A DNA stretch of 34,436 bases from positions 1 through 34,436 of the IMG/VR virus record IMGVR_UViG_3300030328_002261. One strand, given 5' to 3'. Below are positions 1 to 6,614 of the stretch, in pieces (positions within the stretch are counted from its first letter, which is position 1; each line of letters begins with the position of its first letter). Source of the DNA: a virus. A program made the translations under genes and the position numbers. The notes under the pieces are model-generated. The model had not been told where the DNA came from, did no database searches, and saw only the letters and a program-made list of their open reading frames with translations.

Positions 1-169
1 GAGTTACTGGATACAGTCATTATCAGAAAATGGATTTGATGTATTTACATTAGTGTACATCGCTGTTTTATTAATAGCCTATCACTATCTGCAAAGATGG
101 TTTATTAATAAAAAATTTGACAAGATGGAATCAATGTTATTAGAAATCTTTGATGAGGTAGAGAGATGA
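1..169 (+). CDS. Small membrane protein, 3' part (gene continues from window end)
   Basis: The reading frame is open from base 2 and stops with TGA at 167-169, so the start lies outside the left edge. It encodes WIQSLSENGFDVF, then a hydrophobic helix (about residues 14-28 of the visible part), then a charged tail ending in DEVER. The motif WIQSLSENGFDVF is nearly the same as WLQSLQENAFDVF in the partial gene at the right window end. Joining base 34436 to base 1 keeps the frame and gives one 79-residue protein with two copies of the motif 23 residues apart. The next gene starts inside this one (ATGA overlap). Function unknown; a one- or two-pass inner-membrane protein is inferred. Confidence 0.7.
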   Translation, partial: SYWIQSLSENGFDVFTLVYIAVLLIAYHYLQRWFINKKFDKMESMLLEIFDEVER

Positions 170-297
170 TTATTATTGATATTCCTACATGGATGCTGAT
201 GATTGGATGGTTTTTTACTCAAGTATTTAAAATGGTAGGAGCAATGTTCATTTTAGTAGTCAGTTTAAATAAGATAGATATTTGGAGAAAGCAATGA
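166..297 (+). CDS. Small hydrophobic membrane protein (43 aa)
   Basis: The ATG at 166 overlaps the previous stop (ATGA), and its own TGA overlaps the ATG of the next gene at 294, so it sits in a chain of translationally coupled genes. The product is mostly hydrophobic, from IIIDIPTWMLMIGWFF through MVGAMFILVVSL, and has a short basic end (WRKQ). One or two membrane helices are likely. No family recognised. Coupling on both sides is the main evidence that it is real. Confidence 0.65.
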   Translation: MIIIDIPTWMLMIGWFFTQVFKMVGAMFILVVSLNKIDIWRKQ

Positions 298-698
298 GTA
301 AGTGGCAGGTATATAATGATAAGAAGGATGTGCCGATATGTTGTGGTGTCTATGTGATGTATAAAGATGGTAAGGTGATATATATCGGTATTAGTAAGAA
401 TGTACGGCAACGGTTTACGAAACACACGATTAAAGAATGGGATTATGTGAAGATGAAACCTGCCACTACTTACGGAGCTGCACATGATTTAGAATCAAAG
501 CTGATTAAGAAGATTAAACCTGAGTTGAATAGTCAGGGTAGTAATCGTATGCAGTTATCTACAAGGCATAGACTTACTGTGCAACCAGATGTATATAAGC
601 GATTTAGAACATTTTGTTATAGTAAAAATTTAAAGATGAAAGAACTCTTAAATGATATACTTCAAGGATTTTTGGAGGCAGCAGAAAATGGCAAGTAA
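294..698 (+). CDS. GIY-YIG nuclease-like protein with ribbon-helix-helix-like C-terminus
   Basis: The start is ATG 294, not the upstream in-frame TTG at 282, because GGAG (284-287) is well spaced for it and it overlaps the previous stop. The N-terminal part has the GIY-YIG signature as GVYVMYKDGKVIYIGIS, followed by an Arg-rich helix (VRQRF) and the catalytic-type Glu region (LESKLIKKIKPELNSQG). From about residue 88, RLTVQPDVYKRFRTFCYSKN followed by a helix ending LLNDILQGFL looks like a beta-strand plus two helices of the ribbon-helix-helix (CopG/Arc) DNA-binding fold. A DNA nuclease that binds a defined site is inferred. Homing, host-DNA attack and recombination are all possible roles; no intron or intein is seen nearby. 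Confidence 0.75.
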   Translation: MSKWQVYNDKKDVPICCGVYVMYKDGKVIYIGISKNVRQRFTKHTIKEWDYVKMKPATTYGAAHDLESKLIKKIKPELNSQGSNRMQLSTRHRLTVQPDVYKRFRTFCYSKNLKMKELLNDILQGFLEAAENGK

Positions 699-981
699 AT
701 CTAAATCAAAAGGAAATACTTACGAAAGGGAACTCGTAGAGCAACTAGCTAAAGCGGGGTATAAGGTAAAACGCGCTTGGGGATCAGATGGCAGGAGTAT
801 GGGGTTTACTGAAGATGTGGATATAGTGGCGAAGAAGAACAAAAAAACTTTGAAGATACAAGCAAAGCGAAGAAAAAGTATTCCACAATGGTTAGCCTTT
901 GGAAATTGTGACTTGGTGATGACCAGGGCAGACCGAGGAGAAACGGTGGTACTAATGAAAATGAAGGATTGGTTGAAATGA
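688..981 (+). CDS. Hjc-like Holliday junction resolvase / PD-(D/E)XK nuclease
   Basis: ATG 688 overlaps the end of the GIY-YIG gene by 11 bases and follows TTGGAGGCAGCAG, which contains GGAGG. The 97-residue product fits the archaeal Hjc-type fold: GNTYERELVEQLAKAGY gives the first acidic residue (Glu of ERELV), then a basic GSDGRS loop, then VDIVAKK (Asp) and LKIQAKRR. The usual E-x-K is here Q-A-K, a variant active site. Its length is close to small Hjc proteins (about 100-130). The likely role is resolving branched replication or recombination intermediates before packaging. It lies in the replication operon, which supports this. The Q replacement leaves catalytic activity unproven. Confidence 0.75.
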   Translation: MASKSKSKGNTYERELVEQLAKAGYKVKRAWGSDGRSMGFTEDVDIVAKKNKKTLKIQAKRRKSIPQWLAFGNCDLVMTRADRGETVVLMKMKDWLK

Positions 982-1226
982 GAGATGAAATAGCAATACA
1001 TAATCCTGATGCAATCGTCTATGACCCAAAAGAACTGGATGCTGCCATTTTAGGAGTCAGTCATTGTGGTAAGGTAGTGTATAGCTATACCAAACTGGTG
1101 GAGTTATTTAAAGGTGTAAATGATTGGACAGATGAAGAGTCAGTAGACTGGATTCAATACAATGTGGTAGGTGCGTATTTAGGTGAATTTAATCCAATCA
1201 TAGTCTATGACTTACTACACGATTAA
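978..1226 (+). CDS. Hypothetical protein (82 aa) in replication operon
   Basis: ATG 978 overlaps the resolvase stop (ATGA at 978-981), so translation is probably coupled. The product is acidic. Its visible features are a YSYTKLVELF helix and a C-terminal IQYNVVGAYLGEFNPIIVYD stretch. It resembles small phage proteins of unknown role that I cannot assign to a named family. No membrane segment and no metal motif. Only an early phage function is suggested, from position. Confidence 0.7.
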   Translation: MRDEIAIHNPDAIVYDPKELDAAILGVSHCGKVVYSYTKLVELFKGVNDWTDEESVDWIQYNVVGAYLGEFNPIIVYDLLHD

Positions 1227-1383
1227 CATCAAGATTACAGAAAAACTTTCTTCCTCGCAGGTTTTATCCGAAATGCGCGAGGGAGCAATAGAATGGGGTT
1301 ATTGCATAGGTAAAACTCCAACAAAAAGAGAAGAAATAAAGAAAATCGGTAATAACTACTATATGAAAGTAGGATATAAATAA
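1207..1383 (+). CDS. Hypothetical protein (58 aa), starts inside previous gene
   Basis: An open frame from ATG 1207 to TAA 1383 fills the otherwise empty gap between the 82-aa gene and the MazG-like gene. It overlaps the former by 20 bases. The product begins MTYYTINIKITEKLSSSQ and ends NNYYMKVGYK, with a basic KTPTKREEIKKIG segment. It reads like a small folded, slightly basic protein. No clear Shine-Dalgarno is visible before 1207; a shorter start at 1273 is possible. Kept because it closes the gap in a gene-dense operon. Confidence 0.5.
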   Translation: MTYYTINIKITEKLSSSQVLSEMREGAIEWGYCIGKTPTKREEIKKIGNNYYMKVGYK

Positions 1384-1392
1384 GGAGATATA

Positions 1393-1779
1393 ATGCAAGT
1401 AGATACATTTTTTAAGCTAAGTGATGAATTTTTAGCTGAATGTAAGTCCATTCAAATTGAAAAAGGTCGCGAATACACAGTAGATAGCGCAGATAAATTT
1501 AAAAACTTTAAATCAATAGGTGACAGATTGGGAATGGATGCAAAAACGGTGGCTTTAGTGTATATGCTAAAGCACATGGACTCTATACGCGCCTATATAA
1601 TTTCAGGAAAAGAAGGATCAGAAGGACTGAAAGGAAGATGTCAAGATTTGGTGAATTATGCAATTATGCTCTGGGCGATGGATTATGAGGAAAAAGAATA
1701 TATAAAACTTGAAAAAGATATTGATGCAAATGGAGAAGATTTAACCTATTTTAATGAGTTAAAGAAACTTCATGCCTGA
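1393..1779 (+). CDS. MazG-like / DUF1599-type all-alpha protein
   Basis: Strong ribosome site (AAGGAGATATA) before ATG 1393. The 128-residue product is predicted mostly helical. It contains KGREYTV, then DKFKNFKSIGDRLG, then YMLKHMDSIRAYI, then RCQDLVNYAIMLWAMD. This order of an early acidic/Asn-Phe segment, a central KHMDSI helix and a terminal D-x-x-N-Y helix is typical of phage proteins annotated as nucleotide-modification-associated or MazG-like (all-alpha NTP pyrophosphohydrolase related). Such proteins are thought to act on the nucleotide pool, but the metal-binding ExxE pattern of true MazG is not obvious, so the enzyme activity is an inference. Overlaps the primase start by 8 bases. 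Confidence 0.55.
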   Translation: MQVDTFFKLSDEFLAECKSIQIEKGREYTVDSADKFKNFKSIGDRLGMDAKTVALVYMLKHMDSIRAYIISGKEGSEGLKGRCQDLVNYAIMLWAMDYEEKEYIKLEKDIDANGEDLTYFNELKKLHA

Positions 1780-3676
1780 TTTTAAGTATTTTTATGAATA
1801 CGAAGTAGGAGTAGAGCGAGTAAAATATCAAGGTGATCAAGGAAAGGGCAGTTGTCCACTTGGTACACATGAAGATAGTAAACCCTCTTTTTCTTTTAAC
1901 CTTACCAATGGTCAATGTAAGTGTTTTAGCTGCGGATGGAAGGGAAATGCCTACTTACTCGCAAAGGCTTTAGACATGAATAATCCTGAGAAGATGATTA
2001 ATGGTGAAGCTCCTGTAAAAAACGGGCATATACCCCCTAAAAAACGCGAAATAAAGGGAAGTTTAGATCATATCGCGGATAGATATATTAAGAATATACC
2101 CGCGCAACACTTACAGTCCTTACCAAGACTTAAACAAATGAAGGTAGGATATACCGATGATGGACTTAAAGTCTTTAATTACTTGGATGTTAACGGGAAA
2201 ATTACAGGGATTAAAATTCATAAGTCTTATTGGCAAGAAGGGGATAAGCATTGTCAGATATATGGATTAAATCTTTTAAAGGATTATGATAAGAATAAAC
2301 CCTTAATTATCTGTGAAGGTGAAACCGATATGTTGGTTTGTCCTAATAATGCAATCAGTTTTAGTGCAGGTGCAGGTTCAGTACCTGAAGATTTAAGTGT
2401 TATTCTTGATTTTAAGACTATTTATATCGCGTATGATAATGACACGCCAGGTCGAGAGGGTGCTAATAGACTGGCGCAACGCATTAAGACTGAGAGTAGA
2501 GGAATTAAGGTATTCATTACTACTTGGAGTGAGTATTTACCTGAAGGATACGATATACGAGATGAGTTTACTAAGTATAAGGAAGATGAAGAGTACCAAT
2601 ACAAAGAATTAAAGGCTAGTATTCAAAATGCAGTTGAATATAAGCTACCAAGCAGAGGATATGATGTGATAGATACCTCGGACTTAACCGCATCATACAA
2701 TACCCCACCAGAACCGATTGTACAATATCTCCTTTACGAAGGTGGGGTCAGCTTGGTGGCGGGAACAGATGGAGTAGGGAAAACTTGGTTTGTATTGCAG
2801 ATGGCGTATGCTATTGCTAGTGGTACTGAGTTTTTAGGGTTTCATGTTAATAAAAAAGATGTATTGCTGATTCAATTTGAACTCTCGCTAGAGCAACTAT
2901 CGAATCGAGTCAAGGCAGTACGAAACAATTTTCCTGAAGATACAAAGGTACAAATAGCAAGATTTGATGATAATGACATGATGTTTACCGATCAATGGCA
3001 GAAGATTAAGGATACAGTAGAGGATGTAGGACTCAAAAATGGGGTAATTATCGTAGATAACATCTATACGAGTACCAACCAAGACCTTTCCGATAATAAT
3101 GCCTTACAACAAATCCTGTCGATGATACAGTTAATTAAAACTCAGACAGGCAACTCTATAGTTTTGGTAGGACACCATAATAAAAGCAGCAACCATGATG
3201 AAGAACCGATATTAAGTAAGGGACTGATTCATGGGGGTAAACACTTAACCAATTATGTACATAATGTATTTCAGATAGGTGATAGCACTTTAGGAACAGA
3301 TTTGCGAAGAGGTAAGATTACAAAGGTAAGGGATGAGCATTGTGAATTAAATGGTATGGCTTTTAAACTGAATTGGAATCGGGAAGAGGTACTCTTTGAA
3401 AGAGGTGCAGTAATTGTAAATGAAAAACTGCATTGTGTAGAAGCAAATGAAAAATGGGAAATTAAGTTATTAAAAGATTTCTACACATATACTAATAAAC
3501 AAGAATTTGATCGTAAGTATATGTGGAATTTTTTGGAAGCGGATCAAGGTTGGATGCCTACTAAATATAATGTAGATGTAAAGTTATCAAGATATTTAAA
3601 AACAATGGTGAAATGGGGTTATATCACTAAAACAAAACATGGAATTTATGCTTTTAACCATCATGAATTTGAGTAA
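1772..3676 (+). CDS. Bifunctional primase-helicase (zinc finger, Toprim, RecA-like ATPase)
   Basis: The 634-residue product carries three modules. (a) A CHC2-type zinc finger, with Cys28, His33, Cys51 and Cys54 as ligands. (b) A Toprim domain, with ICEGETDML around residue 180 and AYDNDTPGREGA around 220. (c) A RecA-like ATPase, with Walker A AGTDGVGKTWF around residues 330-340, a Walker B-like GVIIVDNIY around 423-431 and the VLVGHHNKSS sensor region. It should make RNA primers and unwind the replication fork. The ATPase is closer to the RepA/AAA_25 type than to T7 gp4. This is the largest early gene, and no phage DNA polymerase accompanies it, so it probably hands over to the host replicase. 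The C-terminal 120 residues look like a winged-helix tail. Confidence 0.9.
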   Translation: MPDFKYFYEYEVGVERVKYQGDQGKGSCPLGTHEDSKPSFSFNLTNGQCKCFSCGWKGNAYLLAKALDMNNPEKMINGEAPVKNGHIPPKKREIKGSLDHIADRYIKNIPAQHLQSLPRLKQMKVGYTDDGLKVFNYLDVNGKITGIKIHKSYWQEGDKHCQIYGLNLLKDYDKNKPLIICEGETDMLVCPNNAISFSAGAGSVPEDLSVILDFKTIYIAYDNDTPGREGANRLAQRIKTESRGIKVFITTWSEYLPEGYDIRDEFTKYKEDEEYQYKELKASIQNAVEYKLPSRGYDVIDTSDLTASYNTPPEPIVQYLLYEGGVSLVAGTDGVGKTWFVLQMAYAIASGTEFLGFHVNKKDVLLIQFELSLEQLSNRVKAVRNNFPEDTKVQIARFDDNDMMFTDQWQKIKDTVEDVGLKNGVIIVDNIYTSTNQDLSDNNALQQILSMIQLIKTQTGNSIVLVGHHNKSSNHDEEPILSKGLIHGGKHLTNYVHNVFQIGDSTLGTDLRRGKITKVRDEHCELNGMAFKLNWNREEVLFERGAVIVNEKLHCVEANEKWEIKLLKDFYTYTNKQEFDRKYMWNFLEADQGWMPTKYNVDVKLSRYLKTMVKWGYITKTKHGIYAFNHHEFE

Positions 3677-3767
3677 TACCATCATAAAACCCTATATGGT
3701 TAAATAGTGATGGTATGATGGTTTGGGTGTTTTTTACTATATGTTTTGTCGAGGAATACCATCATAA
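3675..3767. repeat. Direct and inverted repeats of AATACCATCATAA after the primase gene
   Basis: AATACCATCATAA occurs exactly at 3675-3687 (overlapping the primase stop) and again at 3755-3767, 80 bp apart. Between them TGATGGTA (3708-3715) and ATGATGGT (3715-3722) are inverted copies, so the first copy can fold with the middle one into a stem. It is followed by GGGTGTTTTTT (3725-3735), which resembles a weak rho-independent terminator. The second direct copy and a nearby CATCATCATATAA suggest a protein-binding or origin-like site. Which role applies cannot be decided from sequence. Confidence 0.5.
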
Positions 3768-3799
3768 CATCATCATATAATGAACGGGGTTAGTTAACT

Positions 3800-4000
3800 A
3801 TGACAATAAGTGGATTATTATGTTGTAAACAATGTGGAGTTTATGAAACTGAAAGCTTGTATAGATATACAAATAAAAGGAAGTATTTGGTAAAAATATA
3901 CTATTGGTCAAACTTACCAAAGAGAGGGTTGCAGCTAGAAGATTGTCCTAAATGCAACCCATCTGAAAAGCATGACCTGGTATATGATTTCTATGGTTAA
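3800..4000 (+). CDS. Small zinc-ribbon-like protein (66 aa)
   Basis: Begins at ATG 3800, about 120 bases after the primase. The upstream AACGGGG is at most a weak ribosome site. The product has two Cys pairs, CKQC near residue 9 and CPKC near residue 50, the pattern of a zinc ribbon. A basic, aromatic stretch lies between them (YRYTNKRKYLVKIYYW). It is the last gene of the rightward early operon. Its TAA ends at 4000 and the stop of the opposite-strand gene begins at 4001. Function unknown; nucleic-acid or protein binding is a guess from the fold. Confidence 0.6.
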   Translation: MTISGLLCCKQCGVYETESLYRYTNKRKYLVKIYYWSNLPKRGLQLEDCPKCNPSEKHDLVYDFYG

Positions 4001-4099
4001 CTACTCCTTATCTTCCCAAACATCACAATGTTCTTTACACTCTGAGCAAATATCGGTATCATCATACACCTTTGCTCCACAACACTCTGATCTATTCAT
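4001..4099 (-). CDS. Cysteine-rich microprotein (32 aa)
   Basis: On the - strand, ATG at 4099-4097 is preceded by AAAAAGGAGAGCTAAT, a strong ribosome site, and the frame ends at TAG 4003-4001. The peptide starts MNRSECCG and contains CSECKEHC, so it has five cysteines and a histidine in 32 residues and probably binds one metal ion. It is the last gene of the leftward cluster. The ribosome-binding spacer is the same style as its neighbours (GGAGAG followed by an A/T-rich spacer). Real by signal and context; function unknown. Confidence 0.6.
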   Translation of the reverse strand: MNRSECCGAKVYDDTDICSECKEHCDVWEDKE

Positions 4100-4100
4100 A

Positions 4101-4241
4101 TTAGCTCTCCTTTTTGGTTATTGTTCTTTGATCCTCAGAACTATATTTATCCATAAAGTTCATTAAATCCTTTAATATCCAATTAATATGCTGTTCACAC
4201 TTTTCGCAGCTTTTGGCTTTGGTGCATTTTTTACACTTCAT
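4101..4241 (-). CDS. Zinc-knuckle-like microprotein (46 aa)
   Basis: The frame runs from ATG 4241-4239 to TAA 4103-4101, one base before the next microprotein. The start MKCKKCTKAKSCEKCEQH holds CxxC ... CxxC plus a His within 18 residues, a compact metal site, followed by an amphipathic helix (NWILKDLMNFMDKY) and a basic end. The stop lies in the spacer of the downstream gene's ribosome site, so the two are likely co-translated. No family assignment. The Cys spacing suggests a zinc finger that could bind nucleic acid or a host protein. Confidence 0.6.
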   Translation of the reverse strand: MKCKKCTKAKSCEKCEQHINWILKDLMNFMDKYSSEDQRTITKKES

Positions 4242-4243
4242 TG

Positions 4244-4636
4244 TTAATCTCTTTCTGTTATTATTTTTAAGTTAATAATTTCATAATTTGATTTATCTAC
4301 TTCGTAGTATTTACCATCTGATTTTAAAATATGAAGATCATCATTTTCTTGCCATTGGAATTGGAATAGATTTCCTACCTTGTCTTTTGCATACCATCCT
4401 AAGTAATCATCCAATAACCACTTATTAAATGATTCTATCCAACTACCATTAGGTTTGTGTTTTATATCCCATTCTTTCCATTCCCTGTGCATTTCATAAA
4501 TCAATGTGTAAATATCCTCCGATGAATCACATTTATTAATATATTCCCTTACTTTGTGATTGTTTGGCTCTGAATCCATTGCCATGTGCAAGATCACAAA
4601 CCTTTCATATTCATCACTATATAATTTGTTCATCAT
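4244..4636 (-). CDS. Hypothetical acidic protein (130 aa)
   Basis: A longer in-frame start exists at 4663. ATG 4636 is preferred because AAAGGAG lies 8 bases upstream and because it overlaps the stop of the preceding gene (ATGA at 4636-4633). The product begins MMNKLYSDEYERFVILHMAM and is rich in Trp and acidic residues (WKEWDIKHKPNGSW). A C-terminal beta-rich part ends in NLKIITERD. No motif recognised and no membrane segment. Part of the leftward cluster. Confidence 0.65.
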   Translation of the reverse strand: MMNKLYSDEYERFVILHMAMDSEPNNHKVREYINKCDSSEDIYTLIYEMHREWKEWDIKHKPNGSWIESFNKWLLDDYLGWYAKDKVGNLFQFQWQENDDLHILKSDGKYYEVDKSNYEIINLKIITERD

Positions 4637-4785
4637 CTCTGCAACTCCTTTAACACTATCCATTGTTTTCTGTTAATTGACCATAATAGTTTCCAATTTT
4701 TAAGATCACCAATAAAATCAACTGCTTTTTGTTTTTCGTCAAAACAATATAATTCACATCCTAATTTGTAAGCTGTATAGTCCAT
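4633..4785 (-). CDS. Hypothetical protein (50 aa)
   Basis: The longer frame to 4848 is probably not used. ATG 4785 follows AAAAAGGAGTTACAAAGATA and forms a TAATG overlap with the stop of the 52-aa membrane gene. The peptide begins MDYTAYKLGCELYCFDEKQK and continues to NWKLLWSINRKQWIVLKELQR. The end of this protein (KELQR) is the same as the end of the upstream 52-aa protein, because both stop in similar AAAGGAGTTRCARAGAT segments. This hints at duplicated gene-junction sequence. Confidence 0.6.
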   Translation of the reverse strand: MDYTAYKLGCELYCFDEKQKAVDFIGDLKNWKLLWSINRKQWIVLKELQR

Positions 4786-4943
4786 TATCTTTGTAACTCC
4801 TTTTTCATGTTTATTTGCTTGGTTAACATCATTGCGGTTTCTCTCCATGAATCGGTGTTATTCCGCTCAATGTTTAAATCTGTCTGATATTTAGCTATTA
4901 TTAAGCCAAATATCATTATTATGATTGCTAATATGTTGATCAT
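4785..4943 (-). CDS. Single-pass membrane microprotein (52 aa)
   Basis: ATG 4943-4941 follows GGAGAGTAAATA and the frame ends at TAA 4787-4785. Residues 1-17 (MINILAIIIMIFGLIIA) form one hydrophobic helix. A short charged tail follows, ending NMKKELQR. The coding sequence also contains the ribosome site for the next gene. N-terminal anchor with a cytoplasmic tail is inferred from the positive tail residues. Function unknown; small membrane proteins in such clusters are often involved in host takeover or exclusion, but nothing here proves that. Confidence 0.6.
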   Translation of the reverse strand: MINILAIIIMIFGLIIAKYQTDLNIERNNTDSWRETAMMLTKQINMKKELQR

Positions 4944-4946
4944 TAT

Positions 4947-5252
4947 TTACTCTCCTTTATTATTTTTTATAGTTCCTGAATTATTACATGAATCACAATC
5001 ATCAATTATTTCATCGGGATGTCTGAGATTTCTCATACAATCAGAACATTCCTCACCGAAATAATGAATGACACCTTTTTTATCCACTATATATTCATCA
5101 CTCATCTCACATTGTTGTTTAGCATCTTTTAAAGTTTTAAATATTGCTATCTTGCTTTCATCTTCATTAGCTGAATCATAACCAAATCCACCCTCAACCT
5201 CTAATAGAGGTTCATCCCTACCTAAACATTCTAATTTTATATAGTATTCCAT
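4947..5252 (-). CDS. Hypothetical protein with C-terminal CxxC pairs (101 aa)
   Basis: ATG 5252 is preceded by AAAAAGGAGAGTAAATA. The N-terminal 60 residues look like a small alpha/beta domain (MEYYIKLECLGRDE and then FKTLKDAKQQCEMSDEYIV). The C-terminal third has ECSDC and CDSC, a likely zinc-binding tail. The stop codon falls inside the ribosome-binding spacer of the downstream membrane gene. Acidic overall. No family recognised. Confidence 0.65.
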   Translation of the reverse strand: MEYYIKLECLGRDEPLLEVEGGFGYDSANEDESKIAIFKTLKDAKQQCEMSDEYIVDKKGVIHYFGEECSDCMRNLRHPDEIIDDCDSCNNSGTIKNNKGE

Positions 5253-5269
5253 TATTTACTCTCCTTTTT

Positions 5270-5330
5270 TTCTCCGAGGGGTAAGGGTGGGGCGTTGCTA
5301 TGCGGAGCTACCCCACCCTTTGAGGGAGAA
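5270..5330. promoter_or_regulatory. Strong GC-rich hairpin between two leftward genes
   Basis: AAGGGTGGGG (5283-5292) pairs perfectly with CCCCACCCTT (5311-5320). An outer stem TTCTCC (5270-5275) / GGAGAA (5325-5330) adds to it. It stands out in AT-rich surroundings. In the leftward direction it is followed by AAAAAAAGGAG, the ribosome site of the next gene, not by a T-run, so it is not an ordinary terminator for that operon. In the rightward direction it is followed by AAAATTTTATTTT. An RNA-processing, stability or translation-control element is the best reading. Its loop contains ATGCGGAGCTA, the reverse complement of TAGCTCCGCAT at 6837-6847. Confidence 0.6.
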
Positions 5331-5334
5331 AATT

Positions 5335-5496
5335 TTATTTTGTTAATTTTAGTTTTAAGTAATACCACATTCTTTTTAATTGATAGCCTAAATAGGTTTC
5401 ATTATCCCTCAATAAATGGTATTTATCTGTCATTATAGCCCATTCTAGCTGCTGATCTTTAAGCTGATAATGAATTTCTCTTTTGTTATCTTGCAT
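5335..5496 (-). CDS. Hypothetical basic protein (53 aa)
   Basis: A 98-codon frame extends upstream to 5631, but ATG 5496 with AAAGGAGAATAAAAGCT before it is the likely start. The longer version would overlap the 201-aa gene, which ends at 5516. The peptide starts MQDNKREIHYQLKDQQLEWA and ends in YLKLKLTK. It is helical and basic at the C-terminus. No family recognised. Confidence 0.55.
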   Translation of the reverse strand: MQDNKREIHYQLKDQQLEWAIMTDKYHLLRDNETYLGYQLKRMWYYLKLKLTK

Positions 5497-5515
5497 AGCT
5501 TTTATTCTCCTTTGG

Positions 5516-6121
5516 TTAATTGATTCTGTAACAATAGTAAAAATTGTTATTGATGTATTGTTCATGTTCCTCTCCATCGTAAAAACTGATAAAATGCCCT
5601 CTACCGTCTGAATTAATAGCATCTTCGACAAAGTAATCTTTATCCTTTATCATTCGTAATATTGCATCGTTTGAGCCTTCGCATTTGTCTTGCAATAGCT
5701 TAAATACTTCTTCGTCAATGTCAGTATGATATGAAAGGAAAGAGGGATTAAACGCCCAAACGGAATCCAGGATGTATTCCTCGGCTCTTTCGTCTGCCTC
5801 TTCGTCTGATAAGCAAATCCAATCTTCATCAATAATTAATTCTATTGCTTCCTTTGGTGTTACCTCTGCCGATTGACTTACCGCAATGACTCGAGGATCT
5901 GTCAGCGAATACCCATTTATAAGGCTTTCCCTTTGCCTTTTTAGGCGTTTTTCTTTCTCTGCCTTTACTTGTTTATACTCTGCATAAAAAGAGGTATCTT
6001 GGTTGTTTTCTTCCATTGATTTAATTGCCTCTTCATCGGTTTTATTAAATCTGCTTTTCATGTATTGGAATAATTCAAAGCCTGTTAATTGTGATGTGTG
6101 TTTGTCTACTTGTTTTATCAT
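5516..6121 (-). CDS. Hypothetical acidic protein (201 aa)
   Basis: Largest gene of the leftward cluster. ATG 6121 is preceded by CTCTAAAAAGGAGAAATAAAACC. The product is strongly acidic in its second half. It has a charged helical segment (YKQVKAEKEKRLKRQRES) in the middle, and its C-terminal part contains SDGRGHFISFYDGEEHE and ends YYCYRIN. Similar ends occur in uncharacterised proteins of other phages, as far as I can recall, but I cannot name a family. The high negative charge would fit a DNA-mimic-like or host-protein-binding role; that is speculation. Confidence 0.65.
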   Translation of the reverse strand: MIKQVDKHTSQLTGFELFQYMKSRFNKTDEEAIKSMEENNQDTSFYAEYKQVKAEKEKRLKRQRESLINGYSLTDPRVIAVSQSAEVTPKEAIELIIDEDWICLSDEEADERAEEYILDSVWAFNPSFLSYHTDIDEEVFKLLQDKCEGSNDAILRMIKDKDYFVEDAINSDGRGHFISFYDGEEHEQYINNNFYYCYRIN

Positions 6122-6148
6122 GGTTTTATTTCTCCTTTTTAGAGGGGT

Positions 6149-6361
6149 TTAAATATTTTTGAAGTAATGGTTATTAAGTATCTCGCTAAATATTGATCTG
6201 CTTTCTGAGTCCATTTGGCAAATAAAGTCAATACCATCCTTTTTATATCTATTATGCCACTGTTTTTTATATGATGGACTCGCTGTGCTTCCGAACCTTT
6301 TTTCTAAAAATTCGTCAATTAGTTCTTTCATTTTAAGGTCTATGTTTTCTTTTGTAATCAT
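6149..6361 (-). CDS. Hypothetical protein (70 aa)
   Basis: Start ATG 6361 is chosen over 6394 because CTCTAAAAAGGAGAAATAAT sits just upstream, as in the neighbouring genes. The product begins MITKENIDLKMKELIDEFLE and is helical, with an aromatic stretch SYKKQWHNRYKKDGIDFI. No motif recognised. Followed after 27 bases by the 201-aa gene. Confidence 0.6.
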   Translation of the reverse strand: MITKENIDLKMKELIDEFLEKRFGSTASPSYKKQWHNRYKKDGIDFICQMDSESRSIFSEILNNHYFKNI

Positions 6362-6365
6362 TTTA

Positions 6366-6605
6366 TTATTTCTCCTTTTTAGAGCGGTTTTCATTGGTTT
6401 CGTACTCTTCGATAAAGTTCATTATCTCGGCATAATTACCAAGTGCTAAAGCAGTATCTTTATAATAGAGTTGAAATGCAATCTTGACAGTACCACATTT
6501 AAAAACTTGTACTATTGGTTTTACTTTTTCGTTATCTTGACAATGTCTGTTTAAGTCTGTAAGTAAACTCACTAATTTTTTTTCTTGTTTTGGTTCTAAT
6601 CTCAT
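6366..6605 (-). CDS. Hypothetical protein (79 aa)
   Basis: ATG 6605 follows CTCTAAAAAGGAAAAATAATAAA. The protein begins MRLEPKQEKKLVSLLTDLNR and ends NRSKKEK. Its last codons are written by the same CTCTAAAAAGGAGAAA cassette that serves as ribosome site for the next gene, so coding and translation signals are shared. No family recognised. Confidence 0.6.
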   Translation of the reverse strand: MRLEPKQEKKLVSLLTDLNRHCQDNEKVKPIVQVFKCGTVKIAFQLYYKDTALALGNYAEIMNFIEEYETNENRSKKEK

Positions 6606-6614
6606 TTTATTATT

